From Blastobasis lacticolella (taxonomy: Eukaryota; Arthropoda; Insecta; Lepidoptera; Blastobasidae), in NCBI GenBank assembly GCA_905147135.1, contig LR990054.1, positions 16,343,001 to 16,407,000 of the forward strand: a stretch of DNA of 64,000 bases. Reading direction: 5' to 3'. This document shows, in pieces, positions 43,315 through 53,725 of the stretch. Positions within the stretch are counted from its first letter, which is position 1; each line of letters opens with the position of its first letter. The translations under genes and the position numbers were made by a program. The notes beneath the pieces were generated by a model, which was given only the letters and a program-made list of their open reading frames with translations, made no database searches and was not told the origin of the DNA.

Positions 43315-43511
43315 GTCTAAAAAGGCCACAATACCGTTTCATAATATGATATTAATTTGTTTCAAATTTATCTGCAGCGTCGCTGTTGCTGACATTGACA
43401 TAACATTTCAAAATGGCGTCACTTAGTTTCAGTATTGGACACCGGCAGAGATAACTTTATGGCACTCTAATATGAATTATAATATGAAACGCTAAGGTGG
43501 CCTTTTTAGAC
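43315..43511. mobile_element. Short inverted-repeat element (MITE), 197 bp
   Basis: Ends gtctaaaaaggccacaatac and (reversed) gtctaaaaaggccaccttag. Pairing continues with gaps into 'gtttcatattat'. No clear target duplication. Confidence 0.65.
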
Positions 43512-44059
43512 CCAAAGATGTGAATTCACACCATGTGTCACTAATTTTGCTTCAGTTTGTAAGTAAATAACCACTTGAACGATCTACAAATCACCAATCT
43601 TCTTCATCGAGTCAATTTTCGAAAACCCTAGATCTGGTTTGCCCGGTAGTCGGCCACGGCAACGGCATTTCGAATTACCAATAAATATTATTTAAAGTTT
43701 TCCATTTGGTTACATCGGTGGAAAATTTATTGTTAGCATAAATATTAGCACAAATTTAATAAGTCTGTCTCTTATTATCACGAGGACGAACTAAGAAAAT
43801 GACGCGAGCCTATTGCTTCATGCCTTTGACCCCCCATCTGAAAGCGTCTCTGTCGGCTGACCTATCCCATAATTTACATATTCGAGTCCTGGTCGGTTAT
43901 TAAAACTGACACTTTGATAGGGTTTTGACATATTCACAGAAAGCTTAGTAAGTGATGGATACATAGCATAAATTCATAATAGGTATAGAAAGTAAATTGG
44001 AGTTACTGTAATTTATAATGATCAACATAAAAGTAATAATCATCTTAGCGTCAATATTA
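43512..44059. other. Mostly unassigned; Q repeat inside
   Basis: 43592-43675 matches 49262-49338. The remainder is unrecognised. Confidence 0.4.
43592..43675 (-). mobile_element. Q repeat
   Basis: 'gtcaattttcgaaaacccta' and 'gatctggtttgcccggtagt' with 'ggccacggcaacgg'. The (gaa)n-like tail suggests a retroelement end on the minus strand. Confidence 0.5.
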
Positions 44060-44390
44060 GGGTTATCCCGGGATTCACCTTGACCATGATTCAGGATTTG
44101 GAAGATCAGTTAATTACTTCCTTTAGACTATGACATGGGATCGTTCAAGAGGTATATTAGAGGTCGCCTTAAAGGCGGGCAACGCATTGGTAGCGTCCCT
44201 GGTGTTGCTGATGTCCATAGGCGATGGTGACCATTTTCCATCAGGTAGATCGCTTGCCTGTTTGTCTGCCATATTACATAAAAAAAATTACAGTAGAGCG
44301 ACTGTCAGCAGTTATCAAAGCATCCTCACCAGATCGGATCACGGATACAAATTCAGTCGTTGAGTGCAGGTTGAATCGCGACATTTTCGC
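44060..44390 (-). mobile_element. SINE-1 split by a LINE-L tail
   Basis: SINE-1 at 44060-44117 (ccttgaccatgattcaggat) continues at 44292-44390 (agtagagcgactgtc...agatcggatcacgg). The break lies inside the normally contiguous 'taattacagtggagcgactg'. Confidence 0.8.
44118..44285 (+). mobile_element. LINE-L 3' fragment inside SINE-1
   Basis: Reads LDYDMGSFKRYIRGRLKGG then QRIGSVPGVADVHRRW and stop, then the 3' UTR and an A tail. It is flanked by aattac at 44112-44117 and 44286-44291, a 6-bp target duplication. Confidence 0.85.
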
Positions 44391-44929
44391 GAGCGAAAGC
44401 ACCGATGATTGTGATAATTAAATGTAATATTATTTCACAGTTCCTAGTCAAAATACTGAATCCCTGCGTTAACTGCGTCACCACGGCAATAGAACCCAGC
44501 GTTGTTATTTCAATATGCTTAATTCATATCATAATATTGATTGTTATTCAATCGATTTGTTATATAACAGAGAATCCGGAGCAAGATAAGATATCTTTCT
44601 ACCTGTAGATAAGGTTGGTTTTGATAACCTATGTAAAGGACGTGAAACTAGATCGTGACTCGTGACATCATCGATATCGTTCGCACAATATACCTAAGTG
44701 TTTATTTTCTGCATAAATAAATAAATAAATAAACAAAGGAATTTACGATTACCTATCCACCAACTTTACTTTTACCATAGACAAATACACTTTATATTGG
44801 TAAATGCTTTTACTAACTAAGAAAAGTCAATTTCAATTTCAAGACATTAAATTGCGCTCTTTCAAGGAAATAGCGCTGAACTGATGTTAACAAAACTAAA
44901 ATCGGAACGATATTTAAATAAAAACATTA
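44391..44929. other. Unassigned AT-rich sequence
   Basis: (aaat)n at 44715-44735. Nothing else recognised. Confidence 0.4.
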
Positions 44930-45145
44930 TGTTTAAAATTATCCCCGTTATTATTACACATTTTAATGGTATGTTCGTAATTATGCATGCAACTGCGTCG
45001 AAATATCGGGCTACTAGTAAACAAAGGGTTTTTTCTGTTTCTTATGTACAATAAATTGTTAAATAAATAAAGATACGCGGTAGGAAATCCGAAACATACC
45101 TTTAAAAGGAATAAAAATGTTACATTTAATAGTTTAACAATGCTG
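44930..45145 (+). mobile_element. R repeat split by a retroelement tail
   Basis: R sequence 'gcaactgcgtcgaaatatcg' to 'ctactagtaaacaaag' resumes at 45074 with 'atacgcggtaggaaatccg'. Between (45023-45073) is 'cttatgtacaataaattgtt' with a (taaa)n tail, flanked by aaag. Confidence 0.65.
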
Positions 45146-45421
45146 CCTGTCTTCGTTTTCGTAAAATATCTTTATAAAAAACAAAGGAAATGCAGACAAA
45201 ACACCTAAAAACATTTAAACCTTAATCGGTGTTTCTCGCTGCTCAAGAAATACATCAATCAAAATGTCACGCGCAGGCGCAGACAAAGTGGACGATGGAA
45301 GACTACAAGCCACGAGCGGCGAACTCGCAAGGTCGTGTGACGTCATCACTGCAATTTACAGCTGCGCCCGCGCATGGCAACGGATTGTGCCGAATTTTAT
45401 TATAGTAGACTATAAGTCCAT
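45146..45421. other. Unassigned sequence
   Basis: Nothing recognised. Confidence 0.4.
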
Positions 45422-45480
45422 AGTCTCTGCCTACCCCACCTGTGGGACACAGGCGTGAGCTTTATGTATGTAAGTATGTA
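45422..45480 (+). mobile_element. T repeat (LINE 3' end)
   Basis: 'ctctgcctaccccacctgtg', 'ggacacaggcgtgagcttta' and a (tgta)n-like tail. The reverse copy is at 49572-49615. Confidence 0.55.
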
Positions 45481-45896
45481 GACTAGACGTTCGCAGCGGC
45501 TTACTCCCGCGTAGAGCTCGGATCGCTGTTAACAATCAGCTCCAGAAAGCGCTGTGAAACCGTCCGAACTCGAGAATTCTTCCTAAGTTCTTCAGCATGA
45601 ATATTTCGAGCATCTTCTGGATGATCGCTATATTCTAAGTGTCGTCGAATAAAGATTTTTATCTCTTTCTAGAAGAGGTTAGACCATATTTGAGATACTT
45701 GTCTAAACCGTTTTTTTTTCCATTCTTTCAGCCTACAATGAGATTGCACATGTACTGAGGACAAAATAACAACCAAACACTTTCCTATGGAAAAATCTCT
45801 TAGCGTGCTGTTTTTTCCATGTCATACGGTAGGTAACCAGACAACCAGGCAAACAGACAAGCGACAGTTTATCCGAGATATTCCACTTCAAAGGAT
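45481..45896. other. Unassigned sequence
   Basis: Nothing recognised. Confidence 0.4.
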
Positions 45897-46084
45897 CGTT
45901 AGCGGCCTAATGGTGAAAGGGTCCGACTCGTAAGCGAGAGGTCGCGGGTTAGAATCCTACTGCCGCCATGTACAGATGACTCTTTCCTGTGTCTTACGGT
46001 GACGGAAAACATCGTGATGAAACCTGCATATATAGGTAGCAGCAGCAGACTGAATGTGTAACCATGATGACAATCTGGTCAGGG
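45897..46084 (+). mobile_element. SINE-1 5' part
   Basis: 'gtccgactcgtaagcgagag', B box degraded (gggttagaatcc), 'cttacggtgacggaaaacat' and 'ccatgatgacaatctggtca'. A short agcagc run interrupts the body. Confidence 0.7.
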
Positions 46085-46497
46085 CTTCGATTTTGGTACG
46101 AAAATCGTCTCAGTTGCAGTAACATTACAATTACATCGCATGTTAAACGTGTGATTATTCAAATGACAGATGTTGAGTTGCAACTTTCATGAGCTCGAAC
46201 TTTTCTACAATTCGATTTCTGGTACTTTAGTTGCATGAAGGTTTTACATGGCTGTTGGTACTCTAATAAATAAATAAATAAATAAATTAATAAGTTGCAT
46301 CTTTCTTAGTTGTCAAACTGCCTTTAATTCTGTCAACGAAAACGTCTCAAAGGTCGAACAATGATTTAACTGCAATTTAACTGGGATGATGCTGGGATTG
46401 ACTCGATACCTCAACGTAGTTATAGTTACATCACAGTTACATTGCAACATAATAACAACTGCATTGCATACCAGAATCGGTACCCAGGTTCCTATCA
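46085..46497. other. Unassigned; possible insertion in SINE-1
   Basis: Lies between a SINE-1 5' part and a SINE-1 3' part in the same orientation. It contains (aaat)n at about 46266-46290. About 60 SINE bases are missing, so one disrupted SINE is possible but unproven. Confidence 0.35.
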
Positions 46498-46586
46498 GTA
46501 ACTACCTGACCTGCCAAATTCTAGTTCATGGTCAAGGTAGACACCGGGCCCGCGCGCGCGTAAGCACAACCGGGACATTAACGTCT
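46498..46586 (+). mobile_element. SINE-1 3' part
   Basis: 'acctgacctgccaaattcta' and 'agcacaaccgggacattaac'. Confidence 0.7.
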
Positions 46587-46962
46587 GACAACAAATCGGA
46601 CATAGTTATGTGTTCGAGACATAGATATACCTACATATATTACTAGCATACAAGTACATAACCTTTGGTTCAAGCGTACAAGGAACCCTGCAACAGCAAC
46701 AGAAAATATGAAAACAACCACCTAATTCGTCTTAATCAGCCCAGAACAAAAACAGTGTAAGTACAACGGTGGATTTCTGCGAGGGCACGGAGATTAAGCA
46801 AACGTGAAAACAGTGAGTTCATTTATCAGACGCCAGCGAAACCGTCAGCCGGTACGTCGCAAGCTGTTCTTAACTTTTTAACGGATTTCCCAAGGCGCTA
46901 GGGGGGGGAGGAGTATTTCCAATATGGCGTCGTATAAGGTACTTGTTATTATATATCACATC
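46587..46962. other. Unassigned sequence
   Basis: Nothing recognised. Confidence 0.4.
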
Positions 46963-47064
46963 ACAGCCCGTAACAATCCACTGCAGGACTTAGGGCCTCT
47001 CCCACGAAAGGGGAGGTTATTGCCATAATCTCCACGCTTGGCAGGCGGGTTGGAGATAGCAGTG
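46963..47064 (-). mobile_element. W repeat fragment
   Basis: 3' half of W ('cagcccgtaacaatccactg' to 'gcgggttggagata'). Confidence 0.65.
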
Positions 47065-47083
47065 TTTTAGTATAATTATGTAC

Positions 47084-47210
47084 CTATAATGAGAATGTAT
47101 TTAAAATGATATAAGTAGTTTATCAGTTATCTAATACCCATATCACAAGCTTTGCTTACATTGGGAAGATGGCGCTGTGTGAATTGTCGAAGCATATTTA
47201 TTTATTTATA
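47084..47210 (+). mobile_element. SINE-2 tail, headless
   Basis: 'agtttatcagttatctaata', 'caagctttgcttac', 'gatggcgctgtgtgaattgt' and (ttta)n. Confidence 0.7.
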
Positions 47211-47574
47211 ATAGGTATCATTGAGTTAGGCCGTGGTACCGTCAATCGTTACTATACGATAGAAAGAGACAACAAGACAGTGTTACAATAGCGAAACGAC
47301 AGAGATACAGAATTGAATCGTTTGAACAGCTGTCACGGAAAATGTTGTGCATTCGTGTAAATAAATAATGTCAATTTGAGGTGAACAACATGTGCGCCGA
47401 AACGCCAGCTGACCGCCAAAGGTCATCGGCAGTTTTTGGTTACTCATGTATATGTATTAAATACATTTCAATAGGATTCTGGTAGAGTAGAATATACCTA
47501 CTCTACCACTTTTTTTTTCAACACGTGATTATTTTACGAAACCTCAACATCAATAAAACAAGAATTGTTGACAC
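47211..47574. other. Unassigned sequence
   Basis: Small hairpin tggtagagtag/ctactctacca at 47479-47507. Nothing else recognised. Confidence 0.4.
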
Positions 47575-47577
47575 TTA

Positions 47578-47677
47578 GGCGCTGTCCTAATTGGCAACGG
47601 TCGTCCGACCATAGGAGACTCAAAACCGCCCGTCGCAAGACCATGGTCGTAAGACCGTTTTCTATTAGGACAATGCC
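47578..47677. mobile_element. 100-bp Harbinger-like MITE
   Basis: Ends ggcgctgtcctaattggcaa and (reversed) ggcattgtcctaatagaaaa, flanked by TTA at 47575-47577 and 47678-47680. Arms stay complementary to 'ggtcgtccgaccat'/'atggtcgtaagacc'. Confidence 0.6.
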
Positions 47678-47680
47678 TTA

Positions 47681-48049
47681 GTGTCGCCGTTGTTCAAAGC
47701 ATATACGCTATATTTAAAAAATCTATGCATTTTTACTGTTTATTTCGTAAAGATTTGTATGTGCTACTCTTACACCGACACCTAACAACCTTGATATGTA
47801 AGTCCCTATCAAACACTTTGTAGGTATTTCAGTGCGAGATCTCGGCAGCAGACAGAGTGGCGTCAGGAGCTTACCGCCCACAAATATGTTTAGTGCTCCG
47901 TCCTAGGCAACGCTTCGAAAGGCAAATGTAGAGTACCCACGTTATTCGCCATTTTACTGCCCAGCCTAAAAGCCCCTTAATGGACCAGAGGAATTTATTT
48001 CCAACAGCCAAGATATTCAGTAAAAAAACAAGGAAAAAGGGTTTCCTTA
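47681..48049. other. Unassigned sequence
   Basis: Nothing recognised. Confidence 0.4.
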
Positions 48050-48198
48050 GGATTATGTCGTGGTATCCTTCAAGAGGTATTTAGGAGGTCTCATTAGAGG
48101 TGGGCAACGCACTGGTGACGGCCCTGGCGTCACTGATGTCCATAGGCGTTGACCACTTCCCATAAGCGGGGCCGCTTGTCAGTTTGCCGATCGTGTAA
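48050..48198 (+). mobile_element. LINE-L 3' fragment
   Basis: 'tccttcaagaggtatttagg', 'gtgggcaacgcactgg', 'cactgatgtccataggcg' and 'ttgtcagtttgccgatcg'. Its poly-A is replaced by the poly-T of the next element. Confidence 0.65.
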
Positions 48199-48545
48199 TT
48201 TTTTTTTTTTTATATCATACGGTAGGCAAACAGGCGAGCAGGCCACCTGATGGAAAGTGGTCACCACTGCCTATAGACATTAGCAACACCGAGAGTATCG
48301 CCAATGCGTTGCACACCTCTATAACACGTTACTCTGGCAGCAAAAAGGCAAATGTCCCTCCACTGCCAAAGCCACGTTTCCCCAAATTCCCACTCCATGG
48401 AGCACTGGAAACCTTACTCACCGGCAGAAACACAATACTATTTAAAAGAGTATTGTTCAGCTGCGGTATTCTGTAAGGTGGAGGTACTTCCCCAGTTGGG
48501 CGGCTCCAATTCTAACGGGATACCCCGCTATGCCCTACCTCTCTT
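48199..48545 (-). mobile_element. Family A SINE-like element, copy 3
   Basis: Poly-T, LINE-L-like tail, A body and the same 5' terminus 'tgccctacctctctt' as the other copies. Tail-to-tail with LINE-L. Confidence 0.7.
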
Positions 48546-48597
48546 AAAATATATAAGAAATATAAGAAATACCGTCACAGGGTGTTAAAAGCATTTG

Positions 48598-48765
48598 ACC
48601 TCAACTCACCTGATGGAAAGCGACGATGAGGTCGAAGATGAGGCATGCTTGCCTAGTTAATGCAAAACGCTGAGTACGAGATGGTGGGACATCTACCATT
48701 TACGGGTGGCAATATTTTGTCCCCCTAATTGTTCGATGAAAAAAGGGCACCATAATCCGCGCCCC
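48598..48765 (-). mobile_element. LINE-C 3' fragment
   Basis: 'gacctcaactcacctgatgg', 'gacgatgaggtcgaagatga', then a deletion, then 'gcaaaacgctgagtacgaga'. Confidence 0.6.
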
Positions 48766-48863
48766 ATAACGTTTCTACCTTAAACAATCAGAACCTAACG
48801 TAGTCCGAATCTGACTAAATAAAAAACTGACTACCTCAGAATCTGTCGTCCTGAGAATCTAAC

Positions 48864-49155
48864 CTTTTTTTATGTTACACGGCAGACAAACAACCAAACG
48901 GGCCTGATGGAAAATGGTCACCGGCGCCCATGGACATCAGCAACACCAGGGAGTCACCAATGCGTTGCCCGCCTCTGAAGCGACTTCTAATATACCTCTT
49001 GAACGATCCCATGTCATAGTCCAAAGGAAACAGGTAGCTGGGAGCTCATTCCACATCCGAATCGAACGCACGAGAAACGTTCTTTCGAACCTTCGCGTGG
49101 TGATCATAAGATCTACGTAGTGGGGACGAGTACCCAGCCCACGGCGGGTGGTTGA
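48864..49155 (-). mobile_element. LINE-L RT C-terminal remnant
   Basis: Poly-T at 48864, then 'cggcagacaaaca', 'catggacatcagcaacacca', 'cttgaacgatcccatgtcat', 'tggtgatcataagatctacg' and 'cccacggcgggtgg', matching 9206-9500. Small deletions break the frame. Confidence 0.7.
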
Positions 49156-49571
49156 CTTACATCGCCAAGTTGGATGGACACACCGAGTTCGTGGAACTCC
49201 TGAGAGGTATATCTACTTACGTCTTATTTGGATGATATGACAAAAAATAGACACGAGTCTTCTTCTTCTTCGTCAAGTCAATTGATCGAAAACCCTAGAT
49301 CTGGCTTGCCCAGTAGTTGGCCACGGCAACGGAATTACACGAGTTAGGGATTGATATTGACAAACAATATATAGATAGAGTATCTCTCCAAATAGAGAGC
49401 TCCTTGTAACAATAACAAAAATAAATTTAACAACACCATTATTGAAGTTCGAATGCTTTCGCAAATCCGATGGGGGGCGCCCACGCATGCCCCGCTCGGT
49501 CTTTGTGGCACAGGGCCGCAATAAGGGCACTAGGTCCTGGAAAAAAAATCACAAGGCCCTGGCAAAAAATT
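49156..49571. other. Mostly unassigned; Q repeat inside
   Basis: Q repeat at 49262-49338 (see 43592). The rest is unrecognised. Confidence 0.4.
49262..49338 (-). mobile_element. Q repeat
   Basis: (ttc)n then 'gtcaagtcaattgatcgaaa', 'accctagatctggcttgccc' and 'ggccacggcaacgg'. Confidence 0.55.
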
Positions 49572-49615
49572 CATACATAAAGCTCACGCCTCTGTCCCAC
49601 AGGTGGGGTAGGCAG
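49572..49615 (-). mobile_element. T repeat
   Basis: 'catacataaagctcacgcct' and 'gtcccacaggtggggtaggc', reverse of 45422-45480. Confidence 0.55.
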
Positions 49616-49844
49616 ATTATGGATCGCCACTTTGCTCTGCCCTGACTAGACTCCCTAGCCACGCATATATTCACAGCTCTTTTCAAACATCTCCTTTTAT
49701 TCTTGCCACTTCGGACCCCAGTTATTTTGAGAACATTACTGATCTGGTCAGTGAAAAAATTTACTAACAATAATAAATAATCATCTTGGCGTTAATGGAA
49801 AACATTTTCTACTCAGTGACTAGAGCAGAGAACCCAGAGACCTT

Positions 49845-49912
49845 ATGGTTAGTGGTAACTGTCGTTCATGACGTTCATATATTTAGTTTTGCAGAAAGAA
49901 GCAGAACCGCGT
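49845..49912 (-). mobile_element. LINE-V 3' fragment
   Basis: 'gttagtggtaactgtcgttc' and 'gcagaaccgcgttgtattgt', as in 54430-54560. Confidence 0.45.
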
Positions 49913-50060
49913 TGTATTGTGAGCACTAATTTGCTTCAGGGGTCGGCAACGCGTGGGTGATGCCTCTGGTATTGCAAACGTCCATAGGCTGCGGTGACTG
50001 CTTACCATCAGGCAGGCCGTAAGCTTGTTTCCCAAATTGGGGGTATAAAAAAAAAAGTCA
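49913..50060 (+). mobile_element. LINE-Z 3' tail
   Basis: 'ggggtcggcaacgcgtgggt', 'ctggtattgcaaacgtccat', 'accatcaggcaggccgtaag' and poly-A. Confidence 0.65.
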
Positions 50061-50486
50061 TGTAGTTGTGATGGCTACCTTTACCTTCCGGAACACAACA
50101 ATACGTACGTAGGTACATTGCTGCTTGTTTGCATTTTTTATTTGTTTGTGCAATATGAACTTTAGAATTACAGAGTTCAAGAACGATCTTAGTAGTTAAT
50201 TTATTAAGATAATGGGTAATTTTTTATTTACAGGGAAATAAAAAACTGAAGCTCTCACTTTCCTTACAGCAATGACTCTTTTAAACATTAGTTGCATGTT
50301 ATTTTGGTAGGCTGAGTTAATTGAGTGTAAAATTGAAATAAAACCTCTAATTCTAGTTAAAAAATGTAACCCTGCGAAAAGGTAACAAATTACAACGATA
50401 CAACTTTTAACAACAAACTGACACACCCCCGAAACAATTTTACCTCATAATTTCAATCAAGTTTTGACAGAGTCGGTAACACTCAA
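50061..50486. other. Unassigned AT-rich sequence
   Basis: Nothing recognised. Confidence 0.4.
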
Positions 50487-50586
50487 TGATACCCGTGGTA
50501 TTGCAAACATCCATAGGCCGCAGTAACTGTTTGCCTACCATTAGACAGGCTACAAGCTTCTTTCAACCTTAGAGGTATAAAAAACT
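50487..50586 (+). mobile_element. LINE-Z 3' tail
   Basis: 'atgatacccgtggtattgca', 'aacatccataggccgcagta' and 'gaggtataaaaaac'. Confidence 0.6.
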
Positions 50587-50947
50587 GAATTACTCCCGAA
50601 TCCGGCCCTGCGCCACAAGTGAGGCCTCGCTCAATTATTTCGAGGCACTCGTCTGGCAAAATTGAAAACATTTCAGTATTTTTCCGTATCAATTCAATTT
50701 AATTTCTGTCCCAGATGGCGAGCACTTAGGATGCTAATCAATTTTTAAGAGAACATTTCTTTATTTCCTTTTAAGTAGGATACCATTATCATTTCCTCAA
50801 CTAGTTGTTGTATCATATTAGAGCGTCGGTGGTTTATGGTTAAGGGGTCCGAGTTTCGATTCCCGGTACCCTTGTACGGACACTGGAGGTACCGGGTTCG
50901 TACTCCACTGTACCTGCCGTGATGTACTAATGACTTTTTATAAGTTA

Positions 50948-51327
50948 CTAGCTGACCCGGCAAACGTTGTTTTGCCATATAAATAATTAAATGACGATTG
51001 ATCAGTTTTCGACCGGAGAGGAAAAATGATTAAATTACTAAAATGGCTATTAAAAAATAAGGGTTGATCGTAGAAGGGTGAAAATTGAGGATTGTATGTA
51101 TTTTTGTATGTTGTATCATAAAAAAATAGAAATTAAAAATTTTGTCTAAAAAATAAATAAAAAATTTAGGGGTGGACTACCCCTAACATTTAGGGGGATG
51201 AAAAATAGATGTTGGCCGATTCTCATAGATACCGGATAAGCACAAAAAATTACATCAAAATCGGTCAAGCCGTTTCGGAGGAGTATGGCAACGAAAACTG
51301 TGACACGAGAATTTTATATATTAGAAG
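50948..51327 (+). mobile_element. RTE/BovB-like 3' UTR repeat with 8-bp TSD
   Basis: Begins ctagctgacccggcaaacgt and ends 'aaatcggtcaagccgtttcg', 'gtatggcaacgaaaactgtg', 'ttttatatattagaag'. It is flanked by ataagtta at 50940-50947 and 51328-51335. I recognise the pattern as a widespread arthropod RTE-type tail. No protein is encoded. Confidence 0.75.
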
Positions 51328-51368
51328 ATAAGTTATGTACAATAGTTGAACACTAGCCGCTTCCTTAT

Positions 51369-51529
51369 GCTTTTGTTTAACTTAAGGCTAACTTACAAAT
51401 ATCTTACTTGGGTATGGACTTACAACAATACGCAGATTACGCAGTAACTTCTAGTCATAGATGTTGTTAACGTTGAAAACACATACCTGAAACAAATGAA
51501 ACATAATAATTTATAATTTTATAACATTA
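51369..51529. mobile_element. Second insertion in the same SINE-1
   Basis: About 160 bases of AT-rich sequence between 'ccttatgct' and 'cattatgct', giving a ttatgct direct repeat. Family not recognised. Confidence 0.5.
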
Positions 51530-51624
51530 ACTCTTCATTATGCTCTTACGGTGAATTGTGATGAAACCTGCACATTCAGGCGACTGAATGTGTAACCATG
51601 ATCCAGTCTGATCAGCTTCCCCTG

Positions 51625-51756
51625 TTAAGGGTCACGGAGGTCAGATGGCAGTCGCTCTACTGTAATTACCTGATCTGAACATGATCCAGGCGTTAATCAG
51701 GTAATTACGGTAATTACAGTAGAGCAACTGCCATCTGAACTCCGTGACCCTGTTAA
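51625..51756. repeat. Inverted duplication of SINE-1 3' region
   Basis: Arms 51625-51674 and 51696-51756 are nearly exact reverse complements (one arm has a 9-base ggtaattac duplication). Loop about 21 bases. Both arms share the variant gctctactg. Confidence 0.85.
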
Positions 51757-51857
51757 TACAAGCCCCTTGAGCTTGGATTTTAGGGTCACAGATGACCAGG
51801 CCGCCAATTGGCCCAAGCTGCAGAGATTTGGGACTTGATATCGACCACTGTATCGCA

Positions 51858-51975
51858 CGTCATCATCATCATATCAGCCGAAAGACTGCTGGGCATAGGC
51901 CTCCCCCAGAGATCTCCACAAAGGCCGGTCCTTCGGCATCAGCTGGTACCTGCGATCTTTACCAGGTCGTCGGTA
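51858..51975 (-). mobile_element. RTE-like LINE 3' end
   Basis: (atc)n, then 'tcagccgaaagactgctggg', 'cataggcctcccccagagat' and 'tcggcatcagctggtacctg': the classic lepidopteran RTE-like tail on the minus strand. Confidence 0.65.
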
Positions 51976-53102
51976 AAGACGTGTCACACGTATTATAATC
52001 GTATTTGCAATAAAAAAGATATTGCTGTTATAAAAACTAGAGTTTCCATCATTGTTGCTATACAGGGCGGCAATTTCATGGGCAACCCATTACATGGTGT
52101 ACCAAACGACCCCATCAAAGCCGTACCGTTTCCCAAACGGCCCCGGCGAGCCACCTGCCAGCCTGATTTGATTAGAAAGCAGCATTGTTGTCGGTCGCTC
52201 ATTAAAATTCATTCTCGTGTTGTGAATGGCTCGCCGAAATAGTAATAACCGCGCTTTGCGCCAGAATAGCTTGGCCTCTAAGCTTAGACGGGGATAAACA
52301 TTATGTGGTTGAGTTATATGATTGAATAGAAACACAATAGAAAAAAAAATTATAAAGAGGCCGCAATAAAAAATAGAATCGAGATAAAAAGTTGTAAGTC
52401 GATGTAGGTAATAAACAAAACACAGAATAACAGAAATGACAGTTTCATGCTCGTATGAGACAGTCCCAAATGGTATCGTCAGTACCACGGTAGCCAATGC
52501 ATTGTTGCAAATTTACAAAGTATGGAGAGCATAACAAAGAATCAGTTAAAACACACAGAAAATCCGTATTTTTAATTCCTCAAAAACAAAAACTAATTAC
52601 AACAAAACAACAAGACAAAGCCAACAAAACACGCCGAAGCCCGAAGGAGCAAAGCCGGCATTAGCTCGAACAAAACACGAATATTGGTATAGAGACGACT
52701 CTACAATAGCCCTCGTAGAGACGAATCTACAAGAGCGATTGTAGAGCAAACGAGAGTCCAACTCAAGCTGGTCGAGCCGCCGCTCTGAGTCCGCTTCATG
52801 TCACAGTAATCCCTTTTTTAATAACGTTTCACATTAATGAATCCTTAATTATAGTGTCCACGGCATGCTGTATTGTTCCCCGAAAGCACCGGAAAACATT
52901 AACTATAACAAATTATTTATCAAAGCCGATAAGGGAGGCGATAATCGACGTGTGATGTTGGAATTAAAAGAATAATGGCGGTGGGGCAGTGTCGGAGCGA
53001 ATCGTTTATTAAAAGTAAAGGAGGTGCTTGCATATGCAGTTGCATAATCCATTCAATATGACTACCTGACATAGACATAATTTTATTGGTAAAAAATTGT
53101 CA
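51976..53102. other. Unassigned sequence
   Basis: Chance frames only (51808-52242 starts inside the RTE tail; 52090-52497 has no domain). 52700-52770 has a few 'gagacgaatctacaa' near-repeats. Confidence 0.35.
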
Positions 53103-53460
53103 GTGTCCTGAGTGGTTCAGTTGGTTAACATCGTCTGCCACGTAGACGGGTTCGATTCCCGGCCGAGCAGAATTGTTAATTTCTGTTTTGGGTCTGGGTG
53201 TAGCATGTATAATAAGAATGTTTTAGAATAGAATAGAATATTTATTTGCTTAAAACATGGTTACAAAATATGTCTTAAGATAATCATCACATAGTGGCTC
53301 TCATATGTTCAGCCAGTATTAACATTTTAAAAAGGGTTTAAGTAGTTTAACAGTTATCCTACACCCATAACACAAGCTTTGGTTGCTTTGGGGCTTGATG
53401 TTGCTGTGTGAAAATTCACACACCAACACACAGGACATTTGTCCAAGCATATTCTAGCTT
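53103..53460 (+). mobile_element. SINE-2 split by a retroelement tail
   Basis: Head 'gtcctgagtggttcagttgg' with shortened B-box arm; the body stops at 'aataagaatgtttta' (53226) and resumes at about 53323 'attttaaaaagggtttaagt'. Between is a (agaat)n-tailed minus-strand fragment. The end also has a small 'cacacaccaacacacagg' insertion. Confidence 0.7.
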
Positions 53461-53725
53461 GAACAGTTTCATTTACCTTGGAAATATAATGTGATAACAT
53501 GCCGAGTTCAGAGCCCGTTTACTATTGCCTAGGGTTCAGATTATAATTATTTATTCGGGTGTACCCCGTGGTATAATCCGTAGGCAAGGAGTATAAGATT
53601 AGGCATACTCATGGATGTGTTATACGAGTGTACCTTGCAGCTACAGCAACATGCAGAGTATTTGGGGCATCTATAGACAAAATGTTTTTGTTTAAAAAAG
53701 CTCTTCTTAGGGGAGCTCTCCATTT
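53461..53725. other. Unassigned sequence
   Basis: Nothing recognised. Confidence 0.4.

Larger units (their letters stand above)
50826..51690 (+). mobile_element. SINE-1 split by two insertions
   Basis: Degenerate head and start at 50826-50947, continuation at 51328-51368 (ataagttatgtacaatagtt, cactagccgcttc), and remainder at 51530-51690 (ttatgctcttacggtgaatt to ctgatc). Insertions occupy 50948-51327 and about 51369-51529. Confidence 0.8.

Noticed and set aside
51808..52242. 144-codon plus-strand open frame
   Set aside because: Starts near the minus-strand RTE tail and reads it antisense. The rest has no known domain.
52090..52497. 135-codon minus-strand open frame
   Set aside because: Low-complexity hydrophobic peptide from AT-rich DNA; overlaps another frame; no family.
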